Source: Paenibacillus endophyticus (GTDB lineage Bacteria > Bacillota > Bacilli > Paenibacillales > Paenibacillaceae). From it: a stretch of DNA of 64,000 nucleotides. The position numbers were made by a program, and so were the translations under genes. Shown in pieces: positions 44,593 to 53,590 of the stretch (position 1 is the first letter of the stretch; every line of letters begins with the position of its first letter). The stretch is taken from assembly GCF_014192395.1 (NCBI RefSeq), contig NZ_JACHXW010000001.1, forward strand, positions 615,385 through 679,384, given 5' to 3'. The notes under the pieces are model-generated. The model worked only from the letters and a program-made list of their open reading frames with translations. It was not told the DNA's origin and did not search any database.

Positions 44593-45516
44593 ATGAATTC
44601 TTCCATCATTCTTGCCTTTGACGTCGGGGGCACGCAAATTAAAGCAGCAGCGCTCATCAATGGCTCCATTATTAGTCCATCCGTCGCGCAATATGACGCT
44701 CATTCGGACCAAGGCGCAAGCGAGATCATTGCCCGCTTCGTAGCGATCGCTTCGGATGTGCTGTTAAGAGCAGGTTCAGCCGATAAGCCGATTGGAGGAA
44801 TTGGAATGGCATTCCCCGGTCCTTTCGAATACGAGAATGGAATTAGCCGCATCCAAGGCTTGGCGAAATACGAATCCCTGTATGGTCTTCCTTTCGGCAA
44901 TCTGCTTGAGGAAGCCATTCGGGAGGAAGCCTCCTTGAAGTATAGGCTGGATCCGGATTTTCGAATCCGCTTTGAGAACGACGCTGCGTTGTTCGGGCTC
45001 GGTGAGGCCGGATTCGGGACTGCGCTTGGAGCCAAACGAACGGTATTCCTCACAGTCGGGACAGGGCTTGGCTCTTGTTTTCTTGAGAATGGGCAGCTTG
45101 TGAAGGAACGATTTGACGTGCCTGACAATGGCTGGCTGTACACAATTCCCTATAAGAGTGGCATCGCGGATGATTATGCTTCCAGAAGAGGTGTGCTTGA
45201 ACTCGCGTCAGAGCTCGGGATGGATGGGAAAGGTATGGATGTTCATGAGTTCGCCGCGTTAGCAAACGAGGGAGATCCGGCATCTATCCAGCTTTTTGCT
45301 GCCTTCGGCGAGCGAATGGCTGTTATTCTGGAGCAGCCCCTGCATGCCTATCAGCCGGACTTAATCGTATTTGGGGGTCAGATTTCCAAGAGCGGCCATT
45401 TGTTTGTGCCGGCTTTTCAAAATAAACTGGCGGCCTTGGGTATATTTGTCCGGGTTGCGATCAGCCAGGATACGCTTGAGAGCACGTTCAAAGGCATATA
45501 CGAATTCGTCAAATAA
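44593..45516 (+). CDS. ROK-family sugar kinase (probable mannose/fructose or glucose kinase)
   Basis: This 307-residue kinase has the ATP-binding DVGGTQIK at residues 10-17, the catalytic ENDAALFG segment and GTGLG. The usual ROK zinc-binding cysteine cluster (CxCGxxGCxE) after the GTGxG motif is missing; the region reads VPDNGWLYTIPYK. It follows the isomerase gene by 12 bases with AGGGGG ahead, so kinase plus isomerase would bring a free hexose, most likely mannose, into glycolysis. A terminator follows. Confidence 0.85.
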   Translation: MNSSIILAFDVGGTQIKAAALINGSIISPSVAQYDAHSDQGASEIIARFVAIASDVLLRAGSADKPIGGIGMAFPGPFEYENGISRIQGLAKYESLYGLPFGNLLEEAIREEASLKYRLDPDFRIRFENDAALFGLGEAGFGTALGAKRTVFLTVGTGLGSCFLENGQLVKERFDVPDNGWLYTIPYKSGIADDYASRRGVLELASELGMDGKGMDVHEFAALANEGDPASIQLFAAFGERMAVILEQPLHAYQPDLIVFGGQISKSGHLFVPAFQNKLAALGIFVRVAISQDTLESTFKGIYEFVK

Positions 45517-45563
45517 ATGCATCAGCATGTTTACGCTTGCATGTGCAAGGACAAGCAGCCCAG

Positions 45564-45600
45564 AAGCTTATTCGGGATAATTAACCGGGTAAGCTTTTTA
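45564..45600 (+). terminator. Intrinsic terminator of the DeoR-isomerase-kinase group
   Basis: A 12-bp stem with two wobble pairs (45564-45575 with 45585-45596) has a 9-base loop; the right arm runs into T5. Confidence 0.8.
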
Positions 45601-45672
45601 CATTAGGAAAATCAAGATAAATGCCATGCGGGCCTATAGCGGAGCGAGCGGTCAGCAGGCAGCGCAAGGACA

Positions 45673-45735
45673 GAAAAAAGTGATATGTTTCGAAAAAATG
45701 TAATATATCCTTCGTTTTCGCGTCCTGTCTATAAT
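45673..45735 (+). promoter_or_regulatory. Tandem activator sites and promoter of the alpha-mannosidase gene
   Basis: GAAAAAAGTGATAT (45673-45686) and GAAAAAATGTAATAT (45692-45706) form a direct repeat about 20 bp apart. The second copy abuts the -35 position of a promoter with perfect TATAAT (45730-45735) but no good -35 box, as expected for a YesN/AraC-activated promoter. Confidence 0.55.
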
Positions 45736-45783
45736 GGTCATACACTCAGAGTTAAGCAGTGCAACCAAGGAGGAAACGAACCT

Positions 45784-48231
45784 ATGAACAATTTTAAAAA
45801 GAATTGGAAAATTCATGTGATTCATCATTCGCATACGGATATCGGCTATACAGAAAGGCAAGAAAAAATCGAGCAGTATCAGGTGGATTTCATTCGGCAA
45901 GCCATCGAAATTTGCCGTGCTTCCCATACGGAGGAACGTAGTGAATGGAAAGGTTTTAAATGGACTTGCGAAACCTTCTGGGCCGTCGAGAAGTTTTTGA
46001 CAGAAGCGACGGAAGAAGAACAGAAAGCGTTCGTGGATGCACTTAAGCGGGGAGATATCGAATTATCGGGCACGTACTTGAATATGACCGAATTGATCAA
46101 TTTCGAGCTGTTGAGCAATATGCTGGCAAGAGCAGGGAAGTTTGCGAGTCCGCTAGGCCTTCAAGTAAGGTCAGCTATGACGGCTGATATTAACGGATAC
46201 AGCTGGGGATATGCGCAGGCATTGGCAGACGCGGGAATCGAGAATTTGCTTTCCTGCATTCACACACACCATGGCATGTTCGCGATCGGCCGCAAGCAGT
46301 ATCCGTTCTACTGGGAAACTCCAAAAGGCGAGAAAATATTAGTTTGGAGCGGCGAGCATTATATGATGGGCAATGATCTGGGTATTAATCCGGACGGCAC
46401 GCTCTCCTACACCATTCGGGATGAGAATCCGGTATGGGGCATTGCTGAGGATCACTGGACGCATGCGGAAACCCGCATTTCTCGATACCTGGAGCAGCTT
46501 GAGAAAGAAAATTATCCGTATGACTTTATTTTGGTAAACGTGATGGGTCTTCTTCGGGATAACTCAGCTCCAAATGGCAGAATTATGAGCTTCATTCAGG
46601 AATGGAATGAGAAGCATGGGGATCGCGTGGAAATCCAAATGACGACGTTGAATCGTTTCTTCGATCTTGTGAAAGAGCAGGATGCAGACATTCCCGTGTA
46701 CAGAGGCGATTGGCCAGACTGGTGGTCCGACGGGGTTGCTTCCACGGCTATGCATACGCAAATCTTCAGAAACGCGCAACGTACGCTCGATGTGGTCAAA
46801 CGATTGGATCCGGAAGCGAGCTATGTGAAACCGGAGCGAATGGCAGAAGCTGAGCAGCAATTGATCATGTACGCGGAGCATACCTGGGGCTATCACTCCT
46901 CGATATCGGAGCCTTGGCATATGATGGTGCAGGAGCTCGCTGTAAGAAAGGAAGCTTATGCCGCAAACGCAAGCAGACTGGTATACGTTTCTTTGGACGA
47001 TGTGCTGGAGGGACGAGGCGATGTGCTGCTGCGAGCAAACAGGGCATTCACCTATAAAGTGGTCAATTCCTTCGATTACCCTGTAGAAGATCTGGCATTC
47101 TTCTATCTTGAGGAGCAATGGGAAGCTGATTATTATAGAAAAGGCTTCGAGGTAGTCGACGAGCAAACGGGACAAGTGATTGCTCACCAGCAGGAGAAGG
47201 TAAGCAGAGGATATCAAATTGCCATAATGGTTAAGCTTAGCGCAAAGGAAGAAAAAAGATTTTATATCCGCGACGCTGCGCAGGCCTCCTCGATTACGAC
47301 CAGCAGCACCCGCTTACGCGGAGCAGATCGCATCCATGATATCAAAGATTTGTTGCCTCCTGTACAGGAAGATATGCCTCGTATGCATATTACAGAGAAC
47401 AGCATTGAATCTCGTTTCGTGCGGATTGTTTGGAAAGCGGGGGAAGGTATCGTTTCATGGATCGAGAAAGAAACAGGTAAGGAACTCATCGATCAGGAGC
47501 AGTCTTGCGGAGCATTCACCCCGGTCTATGAAGTGACTCACGGTGATCATGGCGATCAGATGAACGTGAGAAGAATCATGGGAAGAAATCGAAAAGGAAT
47601 GAACGTTCAGCGTTCTGCCGGCGTCCTTACGGGTGTGAAGACCATAACGGACGGACCGATTTACAGCATTATCGAATTGAAATACCAGGTGCAGGGAATG
47701 AGCCATTATTCGTTATTCCTCAAAGTGTATTTGGCGCAGCCGAGAGTTGATGTTTCCGTCCGCATCCACAAAGACAGTGTCTGGGACCCCGAGAACGTAT
47801 ACATTTCTCTGCCTTTCGTCAAAGAAGAGAACGGAGAGCTGTGGCTTGAAAAAGCTGGGGCGCTCGTGAGACCGGGCATCGATCAAATACCGGGTACCGG
47901 TATGGACTTCTATTGTATTCAAGAGGGACTTGCTCTTGTATCGGCACAAGGAGGACTTTCAATTGCAGCGCCGGATACGCCGCTAATGCAAACCGGTTCC
48001 TTGGAATATGGGCCAAGACTCGTTCAAGGCCAGCAACAAGAGGATGCGAAGAAGACGCTGTACGCATGGGTTTTGACGAACTATTGGGAGACGAACTTCA
48101 AGGCAACATTAGGCGGCTTCTACGAGTTCCGTTATATGCTGCAATGGGGTAGCGACGTGAATACAGCGGAGAAGGCGATCCAGCTGTGCCACAGTGTAAA
48201 TGCAGGAACGGTAGCGTTTCGAACAAAATAA
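45784..48231 (+). CDS. GH38-family alpha-mannosidase
   Basis: This 815-residue cytosolic enzyme starts at ATG 45784, with AAGGAGG ahead; an upstream extension to 45685 spans the promoter. The metal-site motif HSHTDIGYTE carries His17 and Asp19. The probable nucleophile is Asp135 in TADINGYSW, and EHTWGYHS matches the second metal-binding region of GH38. The C-terminal half is beta-rich as in the family. It removes alpha-linked mannose from imported oligosaccharides and supplies the kinase-isomerase pair upstream. It has its own activator-type promoter and terminator. Confidence 0.9.
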   Translation: MNNFKKNWKIHVIHHSHTDIGYTERQEKIEQYQVDFIRQAIEICRASHTEERSEWKGFKWTCETFWAVEKFLTEATEEEQKAFVDALKRGDIELSGTYLNMTELINFELLSNMLARAGKFASPLGLQVRSAMTADINGYSWGYAQALADAGIENLLSCIHTHHGMFAIGRKQYPFYWETPKGEKILVWSGEHYMMGNDLGINPDGTLSYTIRDENPVWGIAEDHWTHAETRISRYLEQLEKENYPYDFILVNVMGLLRDNSAPNGRIMSFIQEWNEKHGDRVEIQMTTLNRFFDLVKEQDADIPVYRGDWPDWWSDGVASTAMHTQIFRNAQRTLDVVKRLDPEASYVKPERMAEAEQQLIMYAEHTWGYHSSISEPWHMMVQELAVRKEAYAANASRLVYVSLDDVLEGRGDVLLRANRAFTYKVVNSFDYPVEDLAFFYLEEQWEADYYRKGFEVVDEQTGQVIAHQQEKVSRGYQIAIMVKLSAKEEKRFYIRDAAQASSITTSSTRLRGADRIHDIKDLLPPVQEDMPRMHITENSIESRFVRIVWKAGEGIVSWIEKETGKELIDQEQSCGAFTPVYEVTHGDHGDQMNVRRIMGRNRKGMNVQRSAGVLTGVKTITDGPIYSIIELKYQVQGMSHYSLFLKVYLAQPRVDVSVRIHKDSVWDPENVYISLPFVKEENGELWLEKAGALVRPGIDQIPGTGMDFYCIQEGLALVSAQGGLSIAAPDTPLMQTGSLEYGPRLVQGQQQEDAKKTLYAWVLTNYWETNFKATLGGFYEFRYMLQWGSDVNTAEKAIQLCHSVNAGTVAFRTK

Positions 48232-48242
48232 ATCGATAAACC

Positions 48243-48280
48243 AAAAAAGGGCTGCATCTTATTAAAGATGCCCTTTTTTT
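48243..48280 (+). terminator. Intrinsic terminator of the alpha-mannosidase gene
   Basis: A long A/T-flanked stem (48243-48259 region with 48265-48279, one bulge) has loop ATTA and ends in T7. The right arm lies only 27 bases before the next start. Confidence 0.85.
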
Positions 48281-48306
48281 GCTCTTATCCAGGAGGAAAA
48301 GCAACG

Positions 48307-49857
48307 GTGTACCGAATTCTGATTGTTGATGACGAGCGGATCGAAAGACAAGGTATCCTGCAGTTAATAAAGACCCATAAGCTGGATCTCGAGACAATAC
48401 TAGCCGAGAACGGCGAGGTTGCGCTGGAAATCATTAAAAATCAACCGATTGATATTCTGATTACGGATATCAAAATGCCTTTTATGGATGGGCTGGAGCT
48501 GGCGGAGCATGTAAGCAAGCTGAATCCGAATATTGAAATCATTATTTATAGCGCTTTTAACGAGTTCGAATATGCAAGAAGAGCGCTGCGCACGAATATT
48601 TCCAATTATTTGCTCAAACCGATTCAAGTTACAGAATTTCTCGCCGTTTTGAAGCAAACGATTGAAACCTGCGACGAGCTAGCAGCGCAAAACATGCGCA
48701 CGGATCAATTGCTGGAAGGGTATAATCGGGGACTGCTTTACGAAAAGGAAAAAATGCTGCTGGATGCCTTGAACGGCAAGCCGAATGCCGTGAATTCACG
48801 TACACTTGACCGATCATTTGATCAATCTGACCACACATGGATCCATTTGATTATTGCCGATTGCGGCAGGAAGTTTTTTGATATTCACCATGATTCCTTT
48901 ACGGCGCTGTTAAAAGAGACGATCAGCTATGAATTCGATTACGTGAACATGGATGAGAATCAAAGCGTTTTATTCATCAACCATCACCAGCCTATCGACA
49001 AAGAAACACTAAGAGAGCTTGGAGAATCGATCATACAGAAGACCAGGGAGGCCATGAGTGAGAATCTGGGCCTTGTCGTGGGGAAAGCGGTTGACAGGCT
49101 GGATCAGGTCCATGATTTGTACACTGAAATGGAGCGGATGCTCGAATTTAGATTTTTTATGGAGGATCAAGCGATCCTGTTCTCCGACGAGCAATTTGCC
49201 CAAGCCAATTTCAATGACATCGAGCTGAATCAAATACTGGAGAAGGTTTACCAGTGTCTGGAGTACAACGATATTGAAGTGGCAAAATACAGCTTGGAGC
49301 TGCTCTTCTCTTACCTTAAGACGAAAGGTCAATTTTCCTCGCTATACACCAAATTTATATGCTCGGAAATCATGAAGAAAGCAGTAACCAGGGATAACAA
49401 ACTTGAATTTACCGAGATGAATGTATATTTGGATAGTATTTATAGAACGGTTTCTTTGCATGATTTGAAAGATTTTATGTTTGCGATTTTCGATAAAATT
49501 GAAATAAGCACGGAAATGAAGGCGAAAGATGATTCCAACCTTAAGCTAATTCGGACGATAAGGGAATTGATTGAAAAGGAATACGGTGAAGATCTCTCGT
49601 TGGAAGGCATTGCAGAGCGGGTGTATTTGACGCCAAGCTATTTGAGCTATCTGTTCAAGAAGGAAACGGGCCAAAGCCTGATTCGGTACATCACGCAAGT
49701 CAGGATGGAGAAGGCGGCTTTGCTGCTGACCGAATCGAATATGAAAATCGTCGATATGTATACGTTGCTGGGCTATAGAAGCTCTACTTATTTTATTCAA
49801 ACCTTTCGGAACTACTATGGGGTCACTCCAGCCAAATTTCGGGAATCATCTTCGTAA
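48307..49857 (+). CDS. YesN-type response regulator (REC + AraC HTH)
   Basis: This 516-residue regulator starts at a GTG (48307) after CAGGAGG. The receiver domain has Asp54 in ILITDIKMPFMDG and YLLKPI. A central region of about 250 residues may be a regulatory or dimer domain. The C-terminal HTH is AraC type (SLEGIAERVYLTPSYLSYLF, IVDMYTLLGYRSSTYFIQTF). The cognate YesM kinase is not adjacent but lies after the transporter genes at 53591-55297. It probably acts on the tandem sites before the mannosidase and binding-protein genes. Confidence 0.92.
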   Translation: MYRILIVDDERIERQGILQLIKTHKLDLETILAENGEVALEIIKNQPIDILITDIKMPFMDGLELAEHVSKLNPNIEIIIYSAFNEFEYARRALRTNISNYLLKPIQVTEFLAVLKQTIETCDELAAQNMRTDQLLEGYNRGLLYEKEKMLLDALNGKPNAVNSRTLDRSFDQSDHTWIHLIIADCGRKFFDIHHDSFTALLKETISYEFDYVNMDENQSVLFINHHQPIDKETLRELGESIIQKTREAMSENLGLVVGKAVDRLDQVHDLYTEMERMLEFRFFMEDQAILFSDEQFAQANFNDIELNQILEKVYQCLEYNDIEVAKYSLELLFSYLKTKGQFSSLYTKFICSEIMKKAVTRDNKLEFTEMNVYLDSIYRTVSLHDLKDFMFAIFDKIEISTEMKAKDDSNLKLIRTIRELIEKEYGEDLSLEGIAERVYLTPSYLSYLFKKETGQSLIRYITQVRMEKAALLLTESNMKIVDMYTLLGYRSSTYFIQTFRNYYGVTPAKFRESSS

Positions 49858-49917
49858 AAAATCGATCTATATCACAAATATGTGAGATATCAGTCACCTA
49901 GGGGCTGTTGCTATGAT
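49855..49917 (+). promoter_or_regulatory. Probable activator sites and promoter of the third ABC operon
   Basis: TAAAAAATCGATCTAT (49855-49870) and ATATGTGAGATAT (49878-49890) resemble the two half-sites before the mannosidase gene in sequence and spacing, and again end at the -35 position of a promoter with TATGAT at 49912-49917. ATATCACA and TGTGAGATAT also form an imperfect palindrome (49869-49890). Confidence 0.4.
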
Positions 49918-49954
49918 AGAGGAGCAAGATAGAACGAATTAATGGAGGATGGTC

Positions 49955-51637
49955 ATGAAGACAAAGAGAATACTTGCTTTACTTTGTGCGGTTACCGTAT
50001 TTGGGTTAACGGCATGCAGCAGCGGCGGCGATAACGGCAATGCTTCAAATTCTACAAACGCAGGAAACAAAACGCCGCAGCAGACAGAAACAAATACAGA
50101 GCCGGAAGCAGACAAACCTTTCGGGAAATACAATGAAACCGTTACCATCACGCTTGGAAGACAAGGTGTTTCCGGCAATAACTTGCCATCAGGCGATACG
50201 CTGGAAAGCAATCAATTTCTGAAATACGTTGAAGACCGGTTAAACGTAAAGGTCAAGTATGATTTCTCGGTGGAAGATCTGGATGCTTATAATCAAAAAG
50301 TGACATTGGCTATCGCCAGCAACAATACGCCGGATGTCATGGTTGTTGACGAGCAGCAATTCAAGCGTATGGCGCAAGCGAAGATGCTGGCTGACCTCAC
50401 AGATGTGTACGATCAATATGCCTCGCCATTAATTAAGGAATATTACAGTTCTTATACTGACGATAGAGTGCTTAATACGGGAAGAATTGACGGCAAGCTT
50501 CTAGCTCTGCCGAATACGAATATCGATGGCAGCTACCAGCTGCTCTGGATTCGTAAAGATTGGCTGGATAAGCTGAAGCTTACGCCACCGAAATCGATGG
50601 AAGAAGTAACCGCCATTGTGAAAGCTTTTAAGGAGCAAGATCCAGATGGCAACAATAAGGCAGATACAGTGGGCTTGCTTGGAGAAAAATCAGTCGTTAC
50701 CGACGGCGGATTCTTTACCTTCGATCCTGTATTCAACGTAAATCATTCCTATCCGAAGAACTGGTTCAAGGACAGCAGCGGCAACATCGTCTACGGCTCC
50801 ACTACCCCGGAGACCAAAGAAGCGCTTAAAGTTCTGCGCGATCTGTATGCGGCAGACCTTATCGACAAAGAGTTTCTCACCCGTAAGTGGGAAGACAACG
50901 CAGGTCTCGTATCCAGCGGCAGAGCGGGCATTCTATTCGCGCCATGGTTCGCGGGCTGGGCATTATCCGATGCGGTGAAGACGAATCCGAACGCGGATTG
51001 GATTCCGCTGGCCGTGCCTCTGGATGGAGAGGGAAATCGCAACATCGTACCATCGGTTCCATCGGGCATGTTCCTGGTGGTGAACAAAAAAGCCGAAAAT
51101 CCGGAAGCGGTTATCAAAATGCTGAACGTGGAATACGAAGGCATCCGTCTTATCGATCCGGCTTCGCAAGAGCTTTATAAAGATCTAGGCGTAGGCTGGC
51201 AGAATTACCCGCTGAACCTGCAGCTTGATTACCAGGATTCGCTTGCCCGGGACATTCCGGTTTTTGACCAGGCGATTAAAGACAATACTTCTGCTGGATT
51301 GCCTGCCCGTATTATTCCACGGGTAAATTCCGTACTGAAAAACAATAAAGACCCGAAAAAGGATCTTCCCGCATACGCGGATTCGCTTGCTTTCTATACG
51401 GGTGCTGCTGTGACGGGCGCCAAAGAAATCAAAAAAATCGATCCGATCTTTTATGGTAAAACGGCTACTATGCTTAAAAAAGGCGCAAACCTGGAAAAAC
51501 TCGAGAATGAAACTTTCTTAAAAATCATTACGGGAACTGCACCAATGGATGAATTCGATAAATTCGTTTCCACGTGGAAAAATATTGGCGGCGACGAAAT
51601 AACCAAAGAAATTGCAGACGCTGTCGCAGGCAAATAA
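49955..51637 (+). CDS. Oligosaccharide ABC transporter substrate-binding lipoprotein (LipO/YtcQ-like)
   Basis: This 560-residue binding protein starts at ATG 49955, with GGAGG 6 bases ahead; an in-frame ATG at 49949 is too close to that site. The lipobox is GLTAC (Cys21), followed by an Asn/Thr/Glu-rich linker. It belongs to the longer LipO-like family 1 group found with LplB/LplC-type permeases (LWIRKDWLDKLKLTPPKSMEE, DPDGNNKADTVGL). Its neighbours suggest a complex mannose- or rhamnose-containing ligand (inference). Confidence 0.87.
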   Translation: MKTKRILALLCAVTVFGLTACSSGGDNGNASNSTNAGNKTPQQTETNTEPEADKPFGKYNETVTITLGRQGVSGNNLPSGDTLESNQFLKYVEDRLNVKVKYDFSVEDLDAYNQKVTLAIASNNTPDVMVVDEQQFKRMAQAKMLADLTDVYDQYASPLIKEYYSSYTDDRVLNTGRIDGKLLALPNTNIDGSYQLLWIRKDWLDKLKLTPPKSMEEVTAIVKAFKEQDPDGNNKADTVGLLGEKSVVTDGGFFTFDPVFNVNHSYPKNWFKDSSGNIVYGSTTPETKEALKVLRDLYAADLIDKEFLTRKWEDNAGLVSSGRAGILFAPWFAGWALSDAVKTNPNADWIPLAVPLDGEGNRNIVPSVPSGMFLVVNKKAENPEAVIKMLNVEYEGIRLIDPASQELYKDLGVGWQNYPLNLQLDYQDSLARDIPVFDQAIKDNTSAGLPARIIPRVNSVLKNNKDPKKDLPAYADSLAFYTGAAVTGAKEIKKIDPIFYGKTATMLKKGANLEKLENETFLKIITGTAPMDEFDKFVSTWKNIGGDEITKEIADAVAGK

Positions 51638-51660
51638 TGCCGTAATCACAATCGTTGAGT

Positions 51661-51692
51661 GAGGGGCAGCTTGCTAAGCAAGAATGCCCCTC
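51661..51692 (+). other. Intercistronic hairpin after the binding-protein gene
   Basis: An 8-bp stem GAGGGGCA/TGCCCCTC has an inner stem (GCTTGC/GCAAG) but no T-run. It is the third binding-protein gene in the window followed by such a structure. Confidence 0.65.
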
Positions 51693-51722
51693 TTACTAAT
51701 ACCATGATTAGGTGGAGATGCT

Positions 51723-52613
51723 ATGAGAAGTCGATCTTTTGTATGGAATTACCATGTCATGCTGCTGCCGGGAATTTTATTGCTGATTGCATTCAGCGTT
51801 ATTCCAATGTTTGGAATCGCTATCGCTTTTCAAGATTTTCAGCCTACTCTTGGAATCTTTCATTCGGAATGGGTAGGATGGGATAATTTTTCGTATATGT
51901 TCAGCTTGCCTGACAGTAAGCTCATTTTTGTGAATACGCTGACGATCGCGTTGATGAAAATAGCCGCAGGCCTTATCGTTCCTTTTGTATTTGCGTTGCT
52001 GCTTCATGAGGTTTATCACGTAAAATTCAAACGGACGATTCAGACGATCGTCTATTTGCCCCATTTCATGTCATGGGTTATTCTATCGGGTGTTCTTGTC
52101 AATCTATTAAGCCTGGACGGATTAATTAATCAGATGATTAAATGGTTCGGTGGCGACCCTATCATGTTCTTGCAAAGCAACAGCTGGTTTCGCGCCATTA
52201 TCGTCTCCAGTGACGTGTGGAAGGAATTTGGATTCAGTACGATCATATACATCGCGGCACTTACATCGATTAACACGAACCTTTATGAAGCGGCAGCCAT
52301 CGATGGCGCTACCCGGTTTCAAAGACTTCGCCATATTACGGTCCCTAGTTTGATGACAACGATTATTCTTCTGGCTACGCTGGCCTTAGGTAATGTGCTT
52401 AATGCGGGTTTTGAGCAAATTCTCAATCTATACAATCCTATCGTTTATCAAACTGGCGATATTATTGATACTTATGTTTACCGTGCCGGCTTGCTCGAAA
52501 TTCAATATGGGCTGGCAACAGCAGTCGGACTGCTCAAGTCTTTGGTTAGTTTTTTGCTGATTACGATTTCGTACGTCCTTGCAGCCCGATTTGCCAACTA
52601 TCGTATTTTCTGA
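51723..52613 (+). CDS. ABC transporter permease (LplB-like)
   Basis: This 296-residue permease with about six spans begins RSRSFVWNYHVMLLPGILLL. The EAA loop is EAAAIDGATRFQRLRHITVP, and the stretch NAGFEQILNLYNPIVYQTGDIIDTYVYR is diagnostic of the LplB/YteP group. AGGTGGAG precedes the ATG. It pairs with the next gene, which starts 15 bases later. Confidence 0.92.
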   Translation: MRSRSFVWNYHVMLLPGILLLIAFSVIPMFGIAIAFQDFQPTLGIFHSEWVGWDNFSYMFSLPDSKLIFVNTLTIALMKIAAGLIVPFVFALLLHEVYHVKFKRTIQTIVYLPHFMSWVILSGVLVNLLSLDGLINQMIKWFGGDPIMFLQSNSWFRAIIVSSDVWKEFGFSTIIYIAALTSINTNLYEAAAIDGATRFQRLRHITVPSLMTTIILLATLALGNVLNAGFEQILNLYNPIVYQTGDIIDTYVYRAGLLEIQYGLATAVGLLKSLVSFLLITISYVLAARFANYRIF

Positions 52614-52628
52614 CAGGAGTGATGATCT

Positions 52629-53510
52629 ATGGTTAAAGGAAATAGTCGTGCCGTTGATATGATGATCTATGTATTCCTGGCTTTTATTGCCTTTCTTTCA
52701 ATGGCTCCGGTCCTGAATACCCTTGCTATCTCCTTCAGCGGAAAAATAGCGGCGATGTCTGGCGAGGTATATTTTTGGCCGGTGGATTTTAATTTGAATG
52801 CTTATAAATCCGTCATTAGCGATCGAGGCTTTTTCGTTTCATTCGGCGTTTCGATCAAGAGAGTACTGCTTGGAGGAGCAATCAATTTTGTCATTACGAT
52901 ATTGATGGCTTATCCTTTATCCAAAAGCGGGAAGTTTTTCCCTGGACGCAATATTTATATGTGGTTTATCGTCTTCTGCATGCTATTCAGCGGCGGCTTG
53001 ATTCCGTGGTACATGACAATCTATACGTTCGGAATGCTCGATACGATATGGGCACTCGTGCTGCCGACTGCCGTTCCCGTGTTCAACGTCATTCTGCTGA
53101 TGAATTTCTTCAAAGGAATCCCTAAGGAGCTCGAGGATGCGGCCAATATCGACGGTGCCGGTCCTTGGAAGACGCTAATTCTCATCTTCGTTCCCGTTTC
53201 TACACCTGCGCTTGCTACGGTTACTTTGTTTTCCATCGTAGGGCATTGGAACTCCTTCTTCGATGGTATGATTCTCATGCAGCATAAAGAAAATTGGCCT
53301 TTGCAAACTTACATTCAACAATTGATCATCAGCGTCAATTCGATCATGAATACGACAGATCCCGAAGAAATCAAGCGCTTGTCGAATATGTCAAGTCAAC
53401 TGCTCAATGCAGCTAAGGTCATGGTGTCCATGGTTCCGATCATGCTCATTTATCCGTTCTTGCAGAAATATTTCGTCAGCGGAATCGTACTTGGCGCTGT
53501 CAAAGAATAA
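52629..53510 (+). CDS. ABC transporter permease (LplC/YtcP-like)
   Basis: This 293-residue permease of the LplC/YtcP group has the EAA loop EDAANIDGAGPWKTLILIFVP, followed by WNSFFDGMILMQHKENWPLQ, and ends QKYFVSGIVLGAVKE, the family ending. CAGGAGTG precedes the ATG. It completes the importer with the preceding permease and again lacks an ATPase partner here. Confidence 0.92.
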   Translation: MVKGNSRAVDMMIYVFLAFIAFLSMAPVLNTLAISFSGKIAAMSGEVYFWPVDFNLNAYKSVISDRGFFVSFGVSIKRVLLGGAINFVITILMAYPLSKSGKFFPGRNIYMWFIVFCMLFSGGLIPWYMTIYTFGMLDTIWALVLPTAVPVFNVILLMNFFKGIPKELEDAANIDGAGPWKTLILIFVPVSTPALATVTLFSIVGHWNSFFDGMILMQHKENWPLQTYIQQLIISVNSIMNTTDPEEIKRLSNMSSQLLNAAKVMVSMVPIMLIYPFLQKYFVSGIVLGAVKE

Positions 53511-53531
53511 CACCTGCTTCTAGCTTCCTGT

Positions 53532-53568
53532 CCATATAGATCAGTCTTGCTATAATAAGTCTATATGG
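53532..53568 (+). promoter_or_regulatory. Promoter of the YesM kinase gene inside a perfect inverted repeat
   Basis: CCATATAGA (53532-53540) and TCTATATGG (53560-53568) form a perfect 9-bp inverted repeat around TATAAT (53551-53556). The kinase start is 23 bases further on. It could be an operator or an mRNA leader hairpin. Confidence 0.45.
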
Positions 53569-53590
53569 AAGGAAAGAAGGCGGACCTACA

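Noticed and set aside
45685..45783. N-terminal extension of the alpha-mannosidase
   Set aside because: It would cross the TATAAT promoter; ATG 45784 has an AAGGAGG site and starts directly at the GH38 domain.
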